From Puccinia triticina (Eukaryota; Basidiomycota; Pucciniomycetes; Pucciniales; Pucciniaceae), in NCBI RefSeq assembly GCF_026914185.1, contig NC_070564.1, forward strand, positions 7,192,001 to 7,256,000: 64,000 nt of DNA, given 5' to 3'. The translations under genes and the position numbers were made by a program. The notes beneath the pieces were generated by a model. That model made no database searches and was not told where the DNA came from. It saw nothing but the letters and a program-made list of their open reading frames with translations. Shown piece by piece: positions 1-10,862 of the stretch; the stretch's first letter is position 1, and each line of letters begins with the position of its first letter.

Positions 1-2
1 GG

Positions 3-652
3 TTTTGCTGGGGGTTCTTCACTTTCAAGGCCAACAAGCCAGACAATTCTAGAGTTGCAGTCAATCTGAAAGGACAGCCGATCTTCGTGGAACTTGTAGT
101 TTGGGCCTTTGTGTGAGATTATAGCCCCAGACCAGCAACGACCCCCGCAGAAGTTAGCGCGGTTAGACCAGAACCCAGACCACCCGCAGCAATCTTTCAG
201 AGAGCTCGCGCGGACAGACCCAAACCACAACCCAGCTGCGCAAAGAGGTAAGCCCCTCTAGCAGTCAAGCCAAACCCTAAACCAAAGCTTTAGCTGACGC
301 AAGTCGCACGGTCCTTTGCAGACACGGCACTCGCAACGGCAACCGCAGAGGAAAAAGGTAAAATAGAACACGCCTCCGGGTACGTAGCCGAGAAGAGATA
401 AAGTTGATATGCAGACAAAGCTGACCAACTTTATACTCGACAGAAACCTCGCGCGGCGTATTCGGAACAAGGCGCAGAACTCACTCCTAGCCAGGATCAC
501 GGCCAGCACCGACCAAGGTGAGCAGATCCCATTCTGGAGATCTAGCAAACAAAGAAAGCAATAGAACTAAAGCGAAGCCAATCATGCTTCTTGCTACAGA
601 CCCAGACCAAGACCACCCGTACAGACAGGAAAAGACTAAGTTATTCATATAA
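3..652 (+). CDS. 3' end of a spliced gene of unknown function (partial)
   Basis: I do not recognise this gene. The window opens inside a plausible exon (3-110), with an open frame reading ...AVNLKGQPIFVELVVWAF before a possible GT donor at 111. Further right, exons 201-247, 322-357, 415-517 and 600-652 are each bounded by AG and GT. They join in one open frame that passes through LTNFILDRNLARRIRNKAQN and ends at TAA 650-652. The introns are 60-85 nt, as is usual in basidiomycetes. The join between 110 and 201 is unresolved, because candidate exons there carry a stop. It lies directly upstream of the DIRS gag, so it could be the end of another element's protein (for example a tyrosine recombinase), but no catalytic motif is visible. 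Exon phases are seen; the function is unknown. Confidence 0.35.
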
Positions 653-1409
653 CTAGTCCCTGCATCGGTGAGTTAAAAGAAACAGAAAAAGTGCAGCAAA
701 ACCAGTCTGGAGATGTCTCTGACAGATGCGCATTCTATCGCTCCAGACCCGTTAAACTCGTCACACACAAGCAAAGCATCAGCGCAAGCAACCAGGAAGC
801 TTTATCCAGAATCCAGCATAACCTAGTGCTGCTTTTAGGTAAACTTCCTCTCTAATAACTTTACTTTTCTTATCCAGAAAATACGTGTATATACAGAAGA
901 GTTATTAAGACAAAGAAATCTATTTTAGTTGCTCTAAATCTTTCACTTTGCACAAACGTTGGCGCGGTGACCACAGTACTTTCCAGAGCGATCACATTGG
1001 AACATAATTTTCATCTTGCCTCGAGAAAAAGCAGAGTTAGCGGTTGCAATCGCAAAGCTGTGGTGAAAGGCCCAGTTCTGTATACTTTCCTGTGCGCTTA
1101 CTGGGAGCGCAGCGGTCGGTGGGCCGAGTCCAAGGAGGGCGGCTGTGGAGCACCTGCGTGGCGCGTGCGCAAAGGCACCTGCAGCGCGCAGCCGAGGCGC
1201 GCCAGGACAGACCAAACCTAGTTGGTCAAGGAGCAACCGGTACCGGCCAAGACCTAGCACCCGGAACCAGCAACAGAGCACGACACGCCAAGCACTACAG
1301 CGCCGAAACTTTCCTGGAAATTTCGCCAAATTAAGTCATTTCTGATTGATATCAAATCACGCTAATTTCAATGTTCAACTTGATCGCAGCAGCGAACTTG
1401 GCGGTGAAA
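653..1409. other. No supported gene; leader of the DIRS-like element
   Basis: No long ORF with coding character appears. The stretch has several AG-GT-like junctions (for example near 839) and becomes GC-rich from about 1080. The gag-like frame starts at its right edge. It may hold the 5' non-coding region or inverted terminal repeat of the DIRS-like element, but I cannot find the matching repeat. Confidence 0.3.
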
Positions 1410-4084
1410 ATGGCGGCAGGCTTGTCAACAGGCAACACAGGCAGACAAGTGGATGGGGAGGCGAGTGGCCAGTCGCAAGGGGTCACGGGGACGCAAGACC
1501 AATCGGAGGCGCCAGCACCACCAGAGGAAGAACGAGCCGGCGGAGGCGCAGCCGACGAACCAGCACCGGCCCCTCCAAAGAAACTGAAAAAGGGCACCGT
1601 GAATGCACCAGTGAGAAGGTCAACCCGGGCGGCTTTGAAGAGGCCAGGAGAGCAGGAGAGGGACGACGACCAAAGGGGCGGGGAGGATCACAAGGAGGAA
1701 AGGGGGACAGGGCTGGAGTAATTCAGGGAGTTGGTAGGGAAGGTTATTGGGGTACAAGGGAACTGGTAAGCAAAGAGATGGGGACAGGAGGGGCTGGGTA
1801 CGGCTAGGGGTAGAGGGTCAGGACTAACGGATTGCGGCGCTTTATTTTGCTTAGCTGATAATCTGTTCGACGCAGAGGAGGAGATTTGGGTCATAGGAGG
1901 GGAAAGGGGGAAGGTGGACCTACAGGGTACAATGCTGGAGGTTATTGGGAGGGCGTTAGCGGCCAAGGCGGCAGGGCAGTCAGGCAAAGCAACGATGCTC
2001 TTCAAATCTGCAAAGGCTTGGGTAACACCATTGCGGGCAACCCGGCGACCCCAGTACCACAACCCCCGACCCTAGCGGCTCAGATACCCACGACTCTAAC
2101 TCGGTCAATCACCACACCCTCTTTCGCATTGCCAGCCACAACCCCATTCAACCCAGCCACCTCTAACCAACTCCACGGGTTCAAAGTGCCAACTCCAGCG
2201 TCGGCAGTCACCCCAAGGGTCAGAGATTACAACGAGATGGTCGGATCCACTCGGCGGGAGGTGGCAGTCCTTTACAATGACGCCGCAATCCCAAACAACA
2301 ACAACATCGGCCTTCCCAAATTTTTTGTGAAGAATCTCATAGGGTTCCGGTGTGGTGCTCCATTCCAAACCATAAGTAGTATTTTATTGCTTTCCTTTAC
2401 ATATATTCATCATTACATTGAACATTTCCCCATAACCCTTCACAAATACCTCATTATTATTTCATATTCAGATTCTACATTAAATTTCACATATAGTCAC
2501 TCATGCATAGTATACCCTTATCTTCAATGGTTCAGTAGTTATAGAGGATATAAGACTTACAGACAACCTACAGTCTTCATTAGTTAGAATACTCAATTCA
2601 TTAGTAACTTACTCAAATCATTACAGTACATTACTTTTACATAATTATTTTCACATCCTAAACCCTTTACATACATTTCTCATTATGTACTATACCTATT
2701 GTACACATTACATCATTAGATCTGTGCTTACCTCTTTCAGTAGTGCTCATCATTACAAGTAGTTACTATGTTCTCATCACTCTTCCCCATTAGTACATTC
2801 TTTTATTCCCATAACCAGCATTCCCCTTTCAGCATTGCTCATCATTACATACTGTTACTATTTCACATCACTCTTCCCCATTTGTACATTCCTTTATTCC
2901 CATAGCCAGAATGCCTCCACTGTCTGTGCTCATCCCTCCTTACTATAAGAACTGTCTTCACCCCCCCTCACTTGTACCTCATGCAGAATTTATAGATAAT
3001 TTTAGATACAGAAATTATAAGTGCCCATTCTCATCAACCCATTGCCATTGAACCATTGCCCATTGCTTTCCCCCCCTTTCAACCATTGCTCTAACTCTCT
3101 TACCCTCAGTAGTCAGTAGTTAAGCTCATAGTACTAGCTCCTAAGATCAAGCAGAAATCAGCCACACCTTTTCTTCTTTTTCTTAGTGTTACTCTCATCC
3201 CCTCAGCATTAGTCAGGAAGGCAGCCTCATCAGCACCCTTGCATAGCTTACATTAGTACTATTGTTGCTATCCATCTCCCTTCCAAGCTCTATTCTCCCC
3301 TTTGAGTAGTTCCACACCGGGCCCCCTTACCCTTGACAATTTTCAACGAGTGGTGGCAAGAACAAGCGTTCCTCCATTACGCCAAGAAGAGGAACAAATC
3401 CGACGACGCTAGCGGGGATCGGTTGTGCTACACGGGCTTCCCGTATCCAAGCAAGTACCTCCAGACGTACCAGGAATGGTCAGTCAACCACCAAGGATTT
3501 CTTTGGGCAGTCAGCAAGATACCCTCACACACGAACCTGGCACACTGGCTGGTAATACACAAGAGGAACGCAGATGGCATCATACGGAGGGAGTGCTTCA
3601 TGACCGCACTTTGGTATGACATCCATGTACGGATGAACACCTTGTGCCATTGGGTACCGGTACCAGGGGGGCAACTCTCCGTTGCAAATATCTTGATTTT
3701 CCAAACCAAAATTGTACAAGAAGTCCACACCATGACGGTCAGGTTTGGCGAGACTGAGTTCACCGACAACCCCTACGCTGCTGGAGGCTGCCGGTTTGGT
3801 TGGAACCCCACGACTGGACAACCAACCGGAAGAAGGAAGAACAGGTAAAAAAGACCCCGCTCCACTTACAGCAACCAGGTAAGGCAATCAACCCCGCCAA
3901 CAAACCCGGGCCAGAAACCCCGAGAGGCCCTAGCAACCAGAGAGGGACAGGCGGCAAGGATGGTGGCTTCAAAGGAAGCAAATGGGCGCCCGGCTACGAC
4001 CGTGACGGGGAGGCGCGGGCAGCGGCGGTGGGGGAGGAGGAGGGACAGGAGGCGGTTATGGGAAGGGGAAAGGTTATTATTTAG
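1410..4084 (+). pseudogene. DIRS/Ngaro-like gag, broken and split by a solo LTR
   Basis: This is the N-terminal structural (gag-like) protein of a tyrosine-recombinase (DIRS-type) retroelement. From ATG 1410 comes a low-complexity, Gly/Ala/Glu/Pro-rich leader with a basic KKLKK patch. A conserved block around LADNLFDAEEEIWVIGGE follows (from about 1855), then VLYNDAAIPNNNNIGLPKFF (to 2350) and, after the inserted LTR, FNEWWQEQAFLHYAKKR through VRFGETEFTDNPYAAGG (3333-3790). In-frame stops at 1719 and 1764 may partly reflect an 89-nt intron at 1766-1854 (GTAAGC donor, CTAAC branch, TTAG acceptor). A frameshift lies near 2050-2075. Removing the LTR and one CCGG copy restores the frame exactly (FR|APLPLTIFNEWW). 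The tail to 4084 is Gly-rich in another frame. No intact protein can be made. Confidence 0.6.
2351..3316 (+). mobile_element. Solo LTR C1 (TGTGGT group) inside the DIRS gag
   Basis: This 966-bp sequence begins TGTGGTGCTCC and ends AGTTCCACA. It is flanked by the perfect 4-bp duplication ccgg (2347-2350 and 3317-3320). Excising it with one duplication rejoins the gag frame. It is AT-rich with no coding capacity. It is related to the LTR remnant at 57175-58417 and, at its 3' end, to the solo LTR at 20740-21637. Confidence 0.85.
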
Positions 4085-4232
4085 CGTTTTTTTAAAAAAA
4101 AAATTGATAAACCACAACCACGCCTTCATGCACGCTCAGCACCAAGCCCGGGGGGGTGGTGCCATTATTGTTTTACATGGAAATTAATTACATTGAGGTA
4201 GAACATAACCTGACTTTGGATCTCTTTATGAC

Positions 4233-4800
4233 CAGTGGTGGGCAGATACGTTACGGTACGTTACGGTGGTCATTTTGGATACCGTAACTTTTTTGAATAT
4301 CCAATTTGCTTTGTTTTGGATAACGTAACCCCACTATGCAAGTAAAGTAACGTACTGTAACTAAATTTCCCATGCCAGTTTTTACAGCCCCAATAACGTA
4401 CCGGTGTGGTGATTACTGCACCCGTAACTTAAATTTGGCGCGTTACAATACCCGTAACTTAAAATACAGCGCTTTTATGGTCCTGGTGGGAACCGGGGTC
4501 CAAAAAACCTTGATTAATGAGCGACAAAGCGGGGAATTGAACGCGCGGAGCGCAGCAGAGGCAGCAGGCACCAGACTGACCCCTGCTGACTCGACTATAT
4601 CACATTGTTCAAGGCACTGGATAACGAATAAGTAGTGCAGTTACGATACCCGTTATCGTAACTGGTCCTGCGTTACCCCCATATTTGAATTGGGTAACGT
4701 ACTCGCTCCCCCAGTTATCCGTAACTAGGCGATAACGTAACGTAATTAGTTACGTTACGGGCAGCGTTACCCAGATGGGTAACGTATCTGCCCACCGCTG
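4233..4800. mobile_element. Non-autonomous hAT-type MITE
   Basis: This 568-bp element has terminal inverted repeats CAGTGGTGGGCAGATACG (left) and CGTATCTGCCCACCGCTG (right), one mismatch apart. It is flanked by ttatgac (4226-4232 and 4801-4807), a 7-bp perfect or 8-bp one-mismatch duplication. CAG-type ends with a 7-8 bp duplication fit the hAT superfamily. The subterminal regions are packed with TTACGTTACGG-like repeats, and there is no transposase ORF. It sits between the gag-like and RT frames of the DIRS element. Confidence 0.8.
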
Positions 4801-4812
4801 TTATGACCCTCT

Positions 4813-6586
4813 GTGAGAAGCGTTGAGAGCAAGAACCTAGACAGCTACATGGCAAACGGTAAGCCAAAGGGCCAGAATACACGCCCAAGGCACATGCAGG
4901 AGGGGACCGGAAACCGTTGGTCAGGCAAGGTAAATTGGCCAACAGGAGTCTCCTGCGAGATGAATATCAACGCCTGGGAGGTCGCGCTATGGAAGGCGGA
5001 CCTCCTCCCAAGATTCCAAGACGTTCTAGACGGCTTCCAAGACGGTTTCAACCAAGGAATCCCAGAGCACGAGCTGTTGAGGGACTTACCCTATCTCACA
5101 CCCCCTAATCACACCTCCGCGCTGTTGGCAAAGAGCAAGATAGAGGCCTCCATCCGCAAGGAACTAGATGCCGGTAGGATGTTTGGGCCGTTCACGTATG
5201 ACCAAGTCCAAGAGCGGTTCAGCTTCTTTAGGACAAATCCTTTGGGAGCAGTGATTAACAGCAACGGCTCCCTCCAGCCAATCAACGATCTTTTGTTCCC
5301 GCACGGAGAGATGCAAATCGCTTCCGTGAACTCCTTCATTGACGCGGATGAATTCAAAACGTCGTGGGATGATTTCAACGCGGTCGCCAGCTTCCTCAAA
5401 GAGAAAAAGGAACCGGTCCTGTTGGCTCTATTCAATTGGGAAAAGGCCTACAGCCAGATCCCAACCGCGCCAAGTCAATGGCCGTACCTCATGGTGCGGG
5501 ACTTCGACAAAATGCTCCTGTCAGATACCCGGATAACTTTTGGAGGAGTAGCGGGCTGCGGGTCCTTTGGCCGGCCGGCAGACGCGTGAAAGGAACTCAT
5601 GATCTCCGAATTCGATGCTTTAAACATATTTTGATGGGTCGACGATAACTTGTTTGTCAAAAGACCGAGCTCAGCAACCCTAATGGCCGACATTGTGAAG
5701 AGATCTGACAAGCTGGGATTAAAAACAAATATAGAGAAGTACTCGCCCTTTCTAGAAGAGCAGAAGTTCGTTGGGTTCATTTGGAACGGAACCAACAGGA
5801 CCGTACGGCTCCCGGAGGCGAAGCTAGCCAAGAGGATCAACCAGATCCGGGACTTCCTAGAGATAGGCGCAACTTTCACGTACAACGACGTGGAGGTCAT
5901 TGCCGGAAGGTTGAACCACGTAGCATACATCTTACCGCAACTAAGATGCTACTTGTGTAGTCTGTATGGGTGACTCAAAGACTGGGTGCACCAAGAGACA
6001 TCCCGCCCGCTACCCCCAGACGCCAAAGAGGACCTGCACACGTGGCTCACAACACTGTCCAACTTCAAACCAACAAGGCTGATCGCAAGACAGGAACCGA
6101 CAAAGGTAGGATGGGTCGGCAACGCGTCAACCGGATTTGGGGTGGGGGTACTCATTGGTAAAAGGTGGGCACAATTCCACCTGCAATCAATGGCGGAGCT
6201 GGATAGGAACATTGACAAGGAGAAGAAAGGAGGAAAGGATTTCAAGGCTTGAAAACATAGCGGTGCGGCTAGGGCTGCTGATGTTAATCAAACTTGGGGC
6301 AAGGGGAGGGAAGACTTTCATTGTCTGGACCAACAACACTACAACAGAGAGCGTCATCACCAAGCAAAAATCCAAGGATTGGTTTGTCAACGCCTAATGG
6401 AAAAAGATCCAAGCAACACTGATTGAGAACCAGATCAATCTTGTGGCAAAGCGCGTCACCTCGGCCGAGAATTGGGCCAACGAGCTATCCAGGGGGATCA
6501 GGCGGAATCATCGGAACCGCTATCAGTTACGGGTCAAGGTCCCCTATGATCTAGAGGAACTAATGGAGCAGGTAACAGAGGTGTAA
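4813..6586 (+). pseudogene. DIRS/Ngaro-like reverse transcriptase-RNase H
   Basis: The ORF encodes the RT-RNase H of a DIRS-type retroelement. Conserved blocks in order are NHTSALLAKSKIEASIRKEL, TNPLGAVINSNGSLQPINDL, FKTSWDDFNAV, NWEKAYSQIP, FGGVAGCGSFGRPADA and the catalytic WVDDNLFVK (near 5635). Then come QKFVGFIWNGTNRTVRLPE and DVEVIAGRLNHVAYILPQL. RNase H follows as a degenerate block, with VTSAENWANELSRG at the end. In-frame stops are TGA 5587-5589, TGA 5632-5634, TGA 5971-5973 and TAA 6395-6397. A frameshift lies at about 6240-6250. The first three stops fall where Trp or Arg is expected. No tyrosine recombinase ORF follows, so the element is also truncated on the right. Confidence 0.8.
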
Positions 6587-7040
6587 AGTTATGTAGGCGG
6601 CATGGTTGGGGCAAAGAGGGGCGGTCTGCAACTGCAATGAATCCAGGTTTTATTGCAATATGGGGGGAAGGGGAAGGCACCTAGCCTTCACTAGGTCCAG
6701 GTTTCCTGGAGTGTTGGGTATGAGCAGGCTCCAGGCCACCTGGAGTAGCGGTTCGGGCTCAGACCCCCACATCTTAGTGCTCATAGGCGAGGAGAGGCCA
6801 CACTCCGCAAGGAGCAGTAGCCACTCCTCCAGCTCATCTGTCCATTGTGCCACGCCCTCCATCATGGAGGGGAGAAGCGCGGCAAAACCGCCGGAGAGAT
6901 GAGAGAGAACCCTTCCCACACTCAGGCGGCTTGGGGAGTTGGAGAAACAACTCCCGGGTCACCTAGGCAACCCTAAGCAACAAAGGGCTGCAAAGAGAAA
7001 CCCACACAAGCTGAGTACCATCCCAGTACTCAGCTCAACC
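6587..7040. other. No recognised gene; tail of the DIRS-like element or unrelated sequence
   Basis: Two modest ORFs overlap here on opposite strands (plus 6606-6902 and minus 6650-6919). Neither shows a recognisable motif. The right edge adjoins the gag fragment at 7041. A degenerate recombinase region would be expected here, but I see no R..H.R..Y signature. Confidence 0.3.
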
Positions 7041-7265
7041 CTATGCGGAACGGTAGCAGAGGATTGGATTCAGCTCTTCCTTGCTTTGGGAGGTCTGTTT
7101 GGGAGGAGGAGCAATGATCGGAAATGTATCTTGTATGTTATCCTCAATTGCGGCAGCCAGAACTGCCATGGGAGTCTCTGCAACAGCTGTTGGGTTCAGA
7201 TTGGTTGAAATTGCTGGTGGGGTTTCTAGAGGGGCTGGGGTTGGTGTTTCGTTCTGGTTGGTCAT
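7041..7265 (-). pseudogene. N-terminal fragment of a Ty3/gypsy-type gag
   Basis: This is a 74-codon minus-strand ORF starting MTNQNETPTPAPLETPPA, with a Pro/Thr/Ala-rich leader like that of rust gypsy gag proteins. It ends abruptly at 7041 with no capsid or zinc-knuckle region. It lies 0.27 kb from the left LTR of element A but outside its duplication, so it belongs to an older element. The family assignment is inference from composition and position. Confidence 0.35.
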
Positions 7266-7534
7266 TTTTGGATTGGCTGGTTGTCTTTGGATGTTTTGAT
7301 GGACAAGTCTGGAAAAAATTCTCTTTACTAGTCAGGTGCGCAAAGTGATACCGGGCCACAATCACCTGCGCACAGGAAATTATTGTTATGGGGGACCCTG
7401 TGTGCAAAGTGTTTTTGGGCGAAGCTTGTGGTGCGCACAGAGGGGGGCTTGTCTTCAGGCAACGTTGAGTCAACAGGGATTCCTGTGCGCAACAAGTTTT
7501 ACGCCATGCGCTAAGTAAATCCATAGTTATAAAG
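7266..7534. other. Leader-like sequence left of element A
   Basis: No gene is visible. It holds short GC-rich words (TGCGCACAG-like, repeated at about 7365, 7433 and 7485) and ends with the left copy of the A target duplication, taaag (7530-7534). The last bases (ccatagttataaag) resemble the LTR C1 sequence near 2535. With 57175 onward they look like the original LTR target of element A. Confidence 0.4.
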
Positions 7535-7718
7535 TGTAATGGTTGTGATGGGGAAGAAGGCGCTGTCTGGGTCTTGTCCAATGAGTATGTAGATTGCTGA
7601 ATGGGGAAAGGCTAATGATCTTTCCCCGGCTCCCCTATGACTATGGGATCTGTGACATGTGAGTACAATGTAACATGTCCCTGAAGTAAGCTATGGCGCG
7701 TCCTCACAGCTCATAACA
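7535..7718 (-). repeat. 3' LTR of element A
   Basis: This 184-bp LTR begins TGTAATGG and ends CTCATAACA on the plus strand, and matches 55903-56069 plus 57153-57169. On the minus strand a purine-rich tract (rc of 7719-7731) precedes it, as expected for a polypurine tract. It contains attgctgaat, half of the self-priming inverted match seen at the other LTR. Confidence 0.85.
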
Positions 7719-7807
7719 TTACCCCGCCCTTAACGCCCAAGCCCCCGGCTCTGCGCCCTCCCCTGGGTAGCATTAAAAAAACCACGTGGGTAAAAAAGCT
7801 TAACCCT

Positions 7808-8623
7808 TCATTTAAACCTCCTTTTCCTTTTGTGCCGTTGCACCGCTCCCGGAAACCTTTGCAAAAACCCCTCAAGCAGCTCCTTGCAATGGCCAAAATT
7901 GCCCTCTGGTTCCCAAGAGTTGTCCTCCGGTCCACAGCCCTTCCACGCGATGAGATATTTGGTCTTCTTCCCCCTCCGCCTGCAATCCAGGATCTTGTCC
8001 ACCTCCCATTCCTCCTCTCCTTCCACGACGACTGCCTTTGGCTTTTCCGTGCCACATCCAGTTATTGTATCCGGTTTTTGTTTTCTAAGGACTGACACGT
8101 GGAATACGGGGTGTACTCCCTGCATTGAAAGAGGGAGTGTCAGCTTATACACTGACAGCGATATTTGGTCAGAGATAAAAAATGGTCCTAGCCATTTGTG
8201 GGATAACTTTGGGCTAGGTCGCGTCGTGGAGATGTGCTTGCTGTTTAGCCAAACCGCGTCCCCCGGCTTCCAGTCTGATGTTTCTCTTACGCCTTTGTCA
8301 AATTGGGCTTTCATCGTGGTTTGCGCTTCCTCAAGGGCTGCCTTCAATTCTTCCTGGACCTGATCAATTTTCTTCAATCGCTCCTCCACAGCTGGCACGC
8401 ACTGATCCGCTGAAGGTATCCCGCCATAAGTCAAGTCAAACCCGTAATTTGCCCGGAAAGGCAATATGCCGGTTGATATATGAGTGTTGTTGTTGTAGGC
8501 AAATTCTGCCATTGCCAAGAGAGGTTCCCAATTGTCTTACTGGTACCCGAAAAAGTGTTGTAAAAATTGTTTGACCGCCTTGTTGACAATTTCTGACTGG
8601 CTTTCAGTGCGGGGGTGATATGC
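7808..8623 (-). pseudogene. Element A integrase C-terminus with GPY/F module and chromodomain
   Basis: This is the end of the A polyprotein. From 8623 the frame reads through AYHPR.., SEIVNKAVKQFLQHFFGYQ, one stop, then MAMAEFAYNNNTHISTG. The GPY/F-type block is KLSHKWLGPFFI..VHPVFHVSVLRK. A chromodomain follows (WEVDKILDCRRRGKKTKYLI, then AWKGCGPEDNSWEPE), which in chromoviruses binds methylated histone tails and steers integration to heterochromatin. It stops at 7808 after a basic tail. The upstream part of integrase lies 11 kb away at 19777, beyond element B. Confidence 0.85.
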
Positions 8624-9713
8624 TGTCAGGCTCGGTGATGCCAAGAGCACGAGTGCTCTTCTAGCTACGCCGGCGACAGAGCACGGTACAGTAGCGCGCG
8701 CAGCAAAAGCGCGGTAAGAAGTGCGAAATAGCTAAAGAAGCTATTTCTAATGAACCCAAAAAAGGGGTTAACGGAGGGGCCAGGGGCGCCTGGGGTGTTT
8801 TAGTGCCCTCCGCAGTTCTTACAGGGCCTGCGCACGGGATGCGCAGGGGTGTTTGTGACCTGTGACGTCTGGGGCCCTTAACAAAGGGGGTATTTGCGCG
8901 TTGAGACGCTCCCAGGAGATATAGGGGATAAAAATCCCAGTGGAAAGGAAAAAAACGCAGACTTACTTGTAAAAGGAAGTCTGCGGCAAAAAAACACAAT
9001 CGATCCAAAAAACCGAAGTCGAGGCGAGGTCAGGCTGGCAAACTGGTCGAAAAGACGAGTGGCGAGACTGGCGAGGCGTCGGACTGGTTATAAAGGTATC
9101 TGAGGGGCCTTCCTTTGCCCGAAGGCCCTCGTTTATATATTCGAGCTACGACCGGTAGGGTTGTAGCTCTTATTGCACAGGCTTCCTCGGTTTCTCGGCC
9201 GGAGGAAGCGTGCTTCTGACAAGGGTGACAGGAGTGAAGGGGGATTCTATTAGTCCCTTCACTCCCGTTCATTTCTTATTTGTCATATGATCTATTTGCT
9301 ATTCCTCAGTGCGAGGAATAGCGTGGTTTTTATTTTCTATTCTTGGCCGGGGGAGGAGGAGTAGTATAATTCTGTTTCTCTCCTCCCCGACCGAAGGGCT
9401 TCTATTTCTCGTAGAGACTACTCTCTGTTTAGTAGTCTCTTGAGAGTGTCTGATGACCCGTTCTCTTGGCTTGAGAACGGGTTTGAACTAATGTTCTTTC
9501 TCTTGCCGATTCTTCGGCCGGAGCTTAGTTTTCCTTACTCGTCTAAGGAACCTTTACTATTATGTACGCGGCGCTCTGCGCCGCAGCTAGGTCTTTTTAC
9601 AAGAAAGAACTATATTTTGTACGCGGCGCTCTGCGCCGCTATTATTACATATAATTTTTGTTATGCTACAATAGTTAGCCGGGCTCTAACTTATTATAGT
9701 AGCCCGGCTGACA
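8624..9713 (-). repeat. 3' LTR of element B
   Basis: This 1090-bp copy is nearly identical to 18684-19771; one difference is a 2-bp indel near 8650. It contains several GC-rich palindromes, for example GCGGCGCTCTGCGCCGC at about 9568-9584 and again near 9622. The 80-115 aa ORFs inside recur in the other LTR and are not supported as genes. Confidence 0.92.
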
Positions 9714-9726
9714 TTCCCTCTCACCA
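9714..9726 (-). promoter_or_regulatory. Polypurine tract of element B
   Basis: On the minus strand, ggtgagagggaa directly precedes the 3' LTR. This is the expected site of plus-strand priming. Confidence 0.55.
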
Positions 9727-9753
9727 AGATAAGTTACTCGTAACTTAGCTGAG

Positions 9754-9987
9754 CTATTTACGCTTAGAAACTCTGTAATCACGCAGGTGAATTGCTCCAT
9801 CCGGAATATTATTCTCAGGTAGCCATTCATCTTTATCTGCTGACTGGTTTCTATACCTGACTAGGTATAACCTTGTATCTTTACCTAAAATTATCTCTTT
9901 TTTATCTTTGAGGATTTTATGTACTTTAAGTTGCTCTTTTGTAGGTGGCTCCTCTATTGGTACGGTGAGGGACTCCTGTCCGTACAA
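9754..9987 (-). CDS. Element B C-terminal chromo-like module
   Basis: The segment VHKILKDKKEIILGKDTRLY, LVRYRNQSADKDEWLPENNI, PDGAIHLRDYRVSKRK resembles the divergent chromodomain at the end of rust gypsy integrases (L/VRYRN....DEWL..). It lies just upstream of the 3' LTR, as expected. It is separated from the rest of pol by about 870 bp of non-homologous sequence, so in this copy it is cut off from the integrase. The first codons in the frame (MYGQESLTVP) need not be the true start. Confidence 0.65.
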   Translation of the reverse strand: MYGQESLTVPIEEPPTKEQLKVHKILKDKKEIILGKDTRLYLVRYRNQSADKDEWLPENNIPDGAIHLRDYRVSKRK

Positions 9988-10862
9988 GCGGAGGCAGTCG
10001 TGTGAGGGGATGGGTGCTGTTTAGGCTGCCCTCAAGGTGGGTGGTCCGTCAGGATTGAGCGCTGAAATGGGAGGGATCTGGGATAGCCTTTTGGTTGGGG
10101 TGGTTTTGAGAGGTTTGCCGGGTTTTTTTTTTTGGATCCTCGGCGGCGGTTGTTTTTGTTGTTGATGGGATGAGAAGTGATCTTAAAGAGGGGAAGGAAA
10201 AGGGATCTGGAATTCTGGATGAAAGATGATCGGCGGGCGGAGCCCGTAAGTTGAAACTCTGAAGGTATGATCTATAAGCTCAGTGATGGTCCGTATTCTG
10301 GGGATCAGAATGCCATGCCTCTCCCATCATCCAAGTTCAGCGAACTTGCACTCCGGGAGAGCCACATGTCACATTTATTTCATCATCTCCTCCGCGCGCT
10401 ACACGCGCGCGCACACACAACAGACAACAGAAGCAGGAAAAAAAAGAAAACACAACACAAAGAAATGAGGAAATCACAGTGAGATGAGACAGAGGGAGAA
10501 GAACCAGAGAGCAGAAAGGGAAAGAGAACAGAGGAGAAAGAAACACTCAAGACAGACAAAAATCAAACAAAAGAGAAAGAGCCAGAAACAAAAACAGGGA
10601 ATAAACCCACAGCAGATGCTGTGTTAGGACCAAGAAAGATGAAACAGGGATGGAGACTGAGGAGAAGGGGGATTTGGGAAGGGAAGAGGAGATGGAAAGG
10701 TGGAAAGGAGGAAGAAGGAAGAAAGGGGGAAATATCTTGAAGGAGGTTGGAAGATGAGGAGAGATGGGGAGAGGTGAATTCTTGAGGTCTTGAGGATCTT
10801 GAAGTGAAATCCTGATGAGAGAGGGACCTTGATGCTCTTGCTGGCGGCGGTGTTGTTCCTGA
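9988..10862. other. Extra ~870-bp segment between B integrase and its chromo module
   Basis: The pol frame stops at 10863 (..APLVAS) and the chromo-like tail resumes at 9987. The interval has no domain. It is purine-rich on the plus strand (10470-10760) and has a CGCGCGC run near 10396-10412. An insertion or an intron would explain it. I could not find convincing inverted ends, an LTR signature or a clean duplication. Confidence 0.45.

Noticed and set aside
8661..9748. ORFs inside the B LTRs (minus 8661-9008, plus 9440-9748) and their copies at 18719-19782
   Set aside because: They recur only because the LTRs are identical; no domain, and LTRs hold regulatory sequence.
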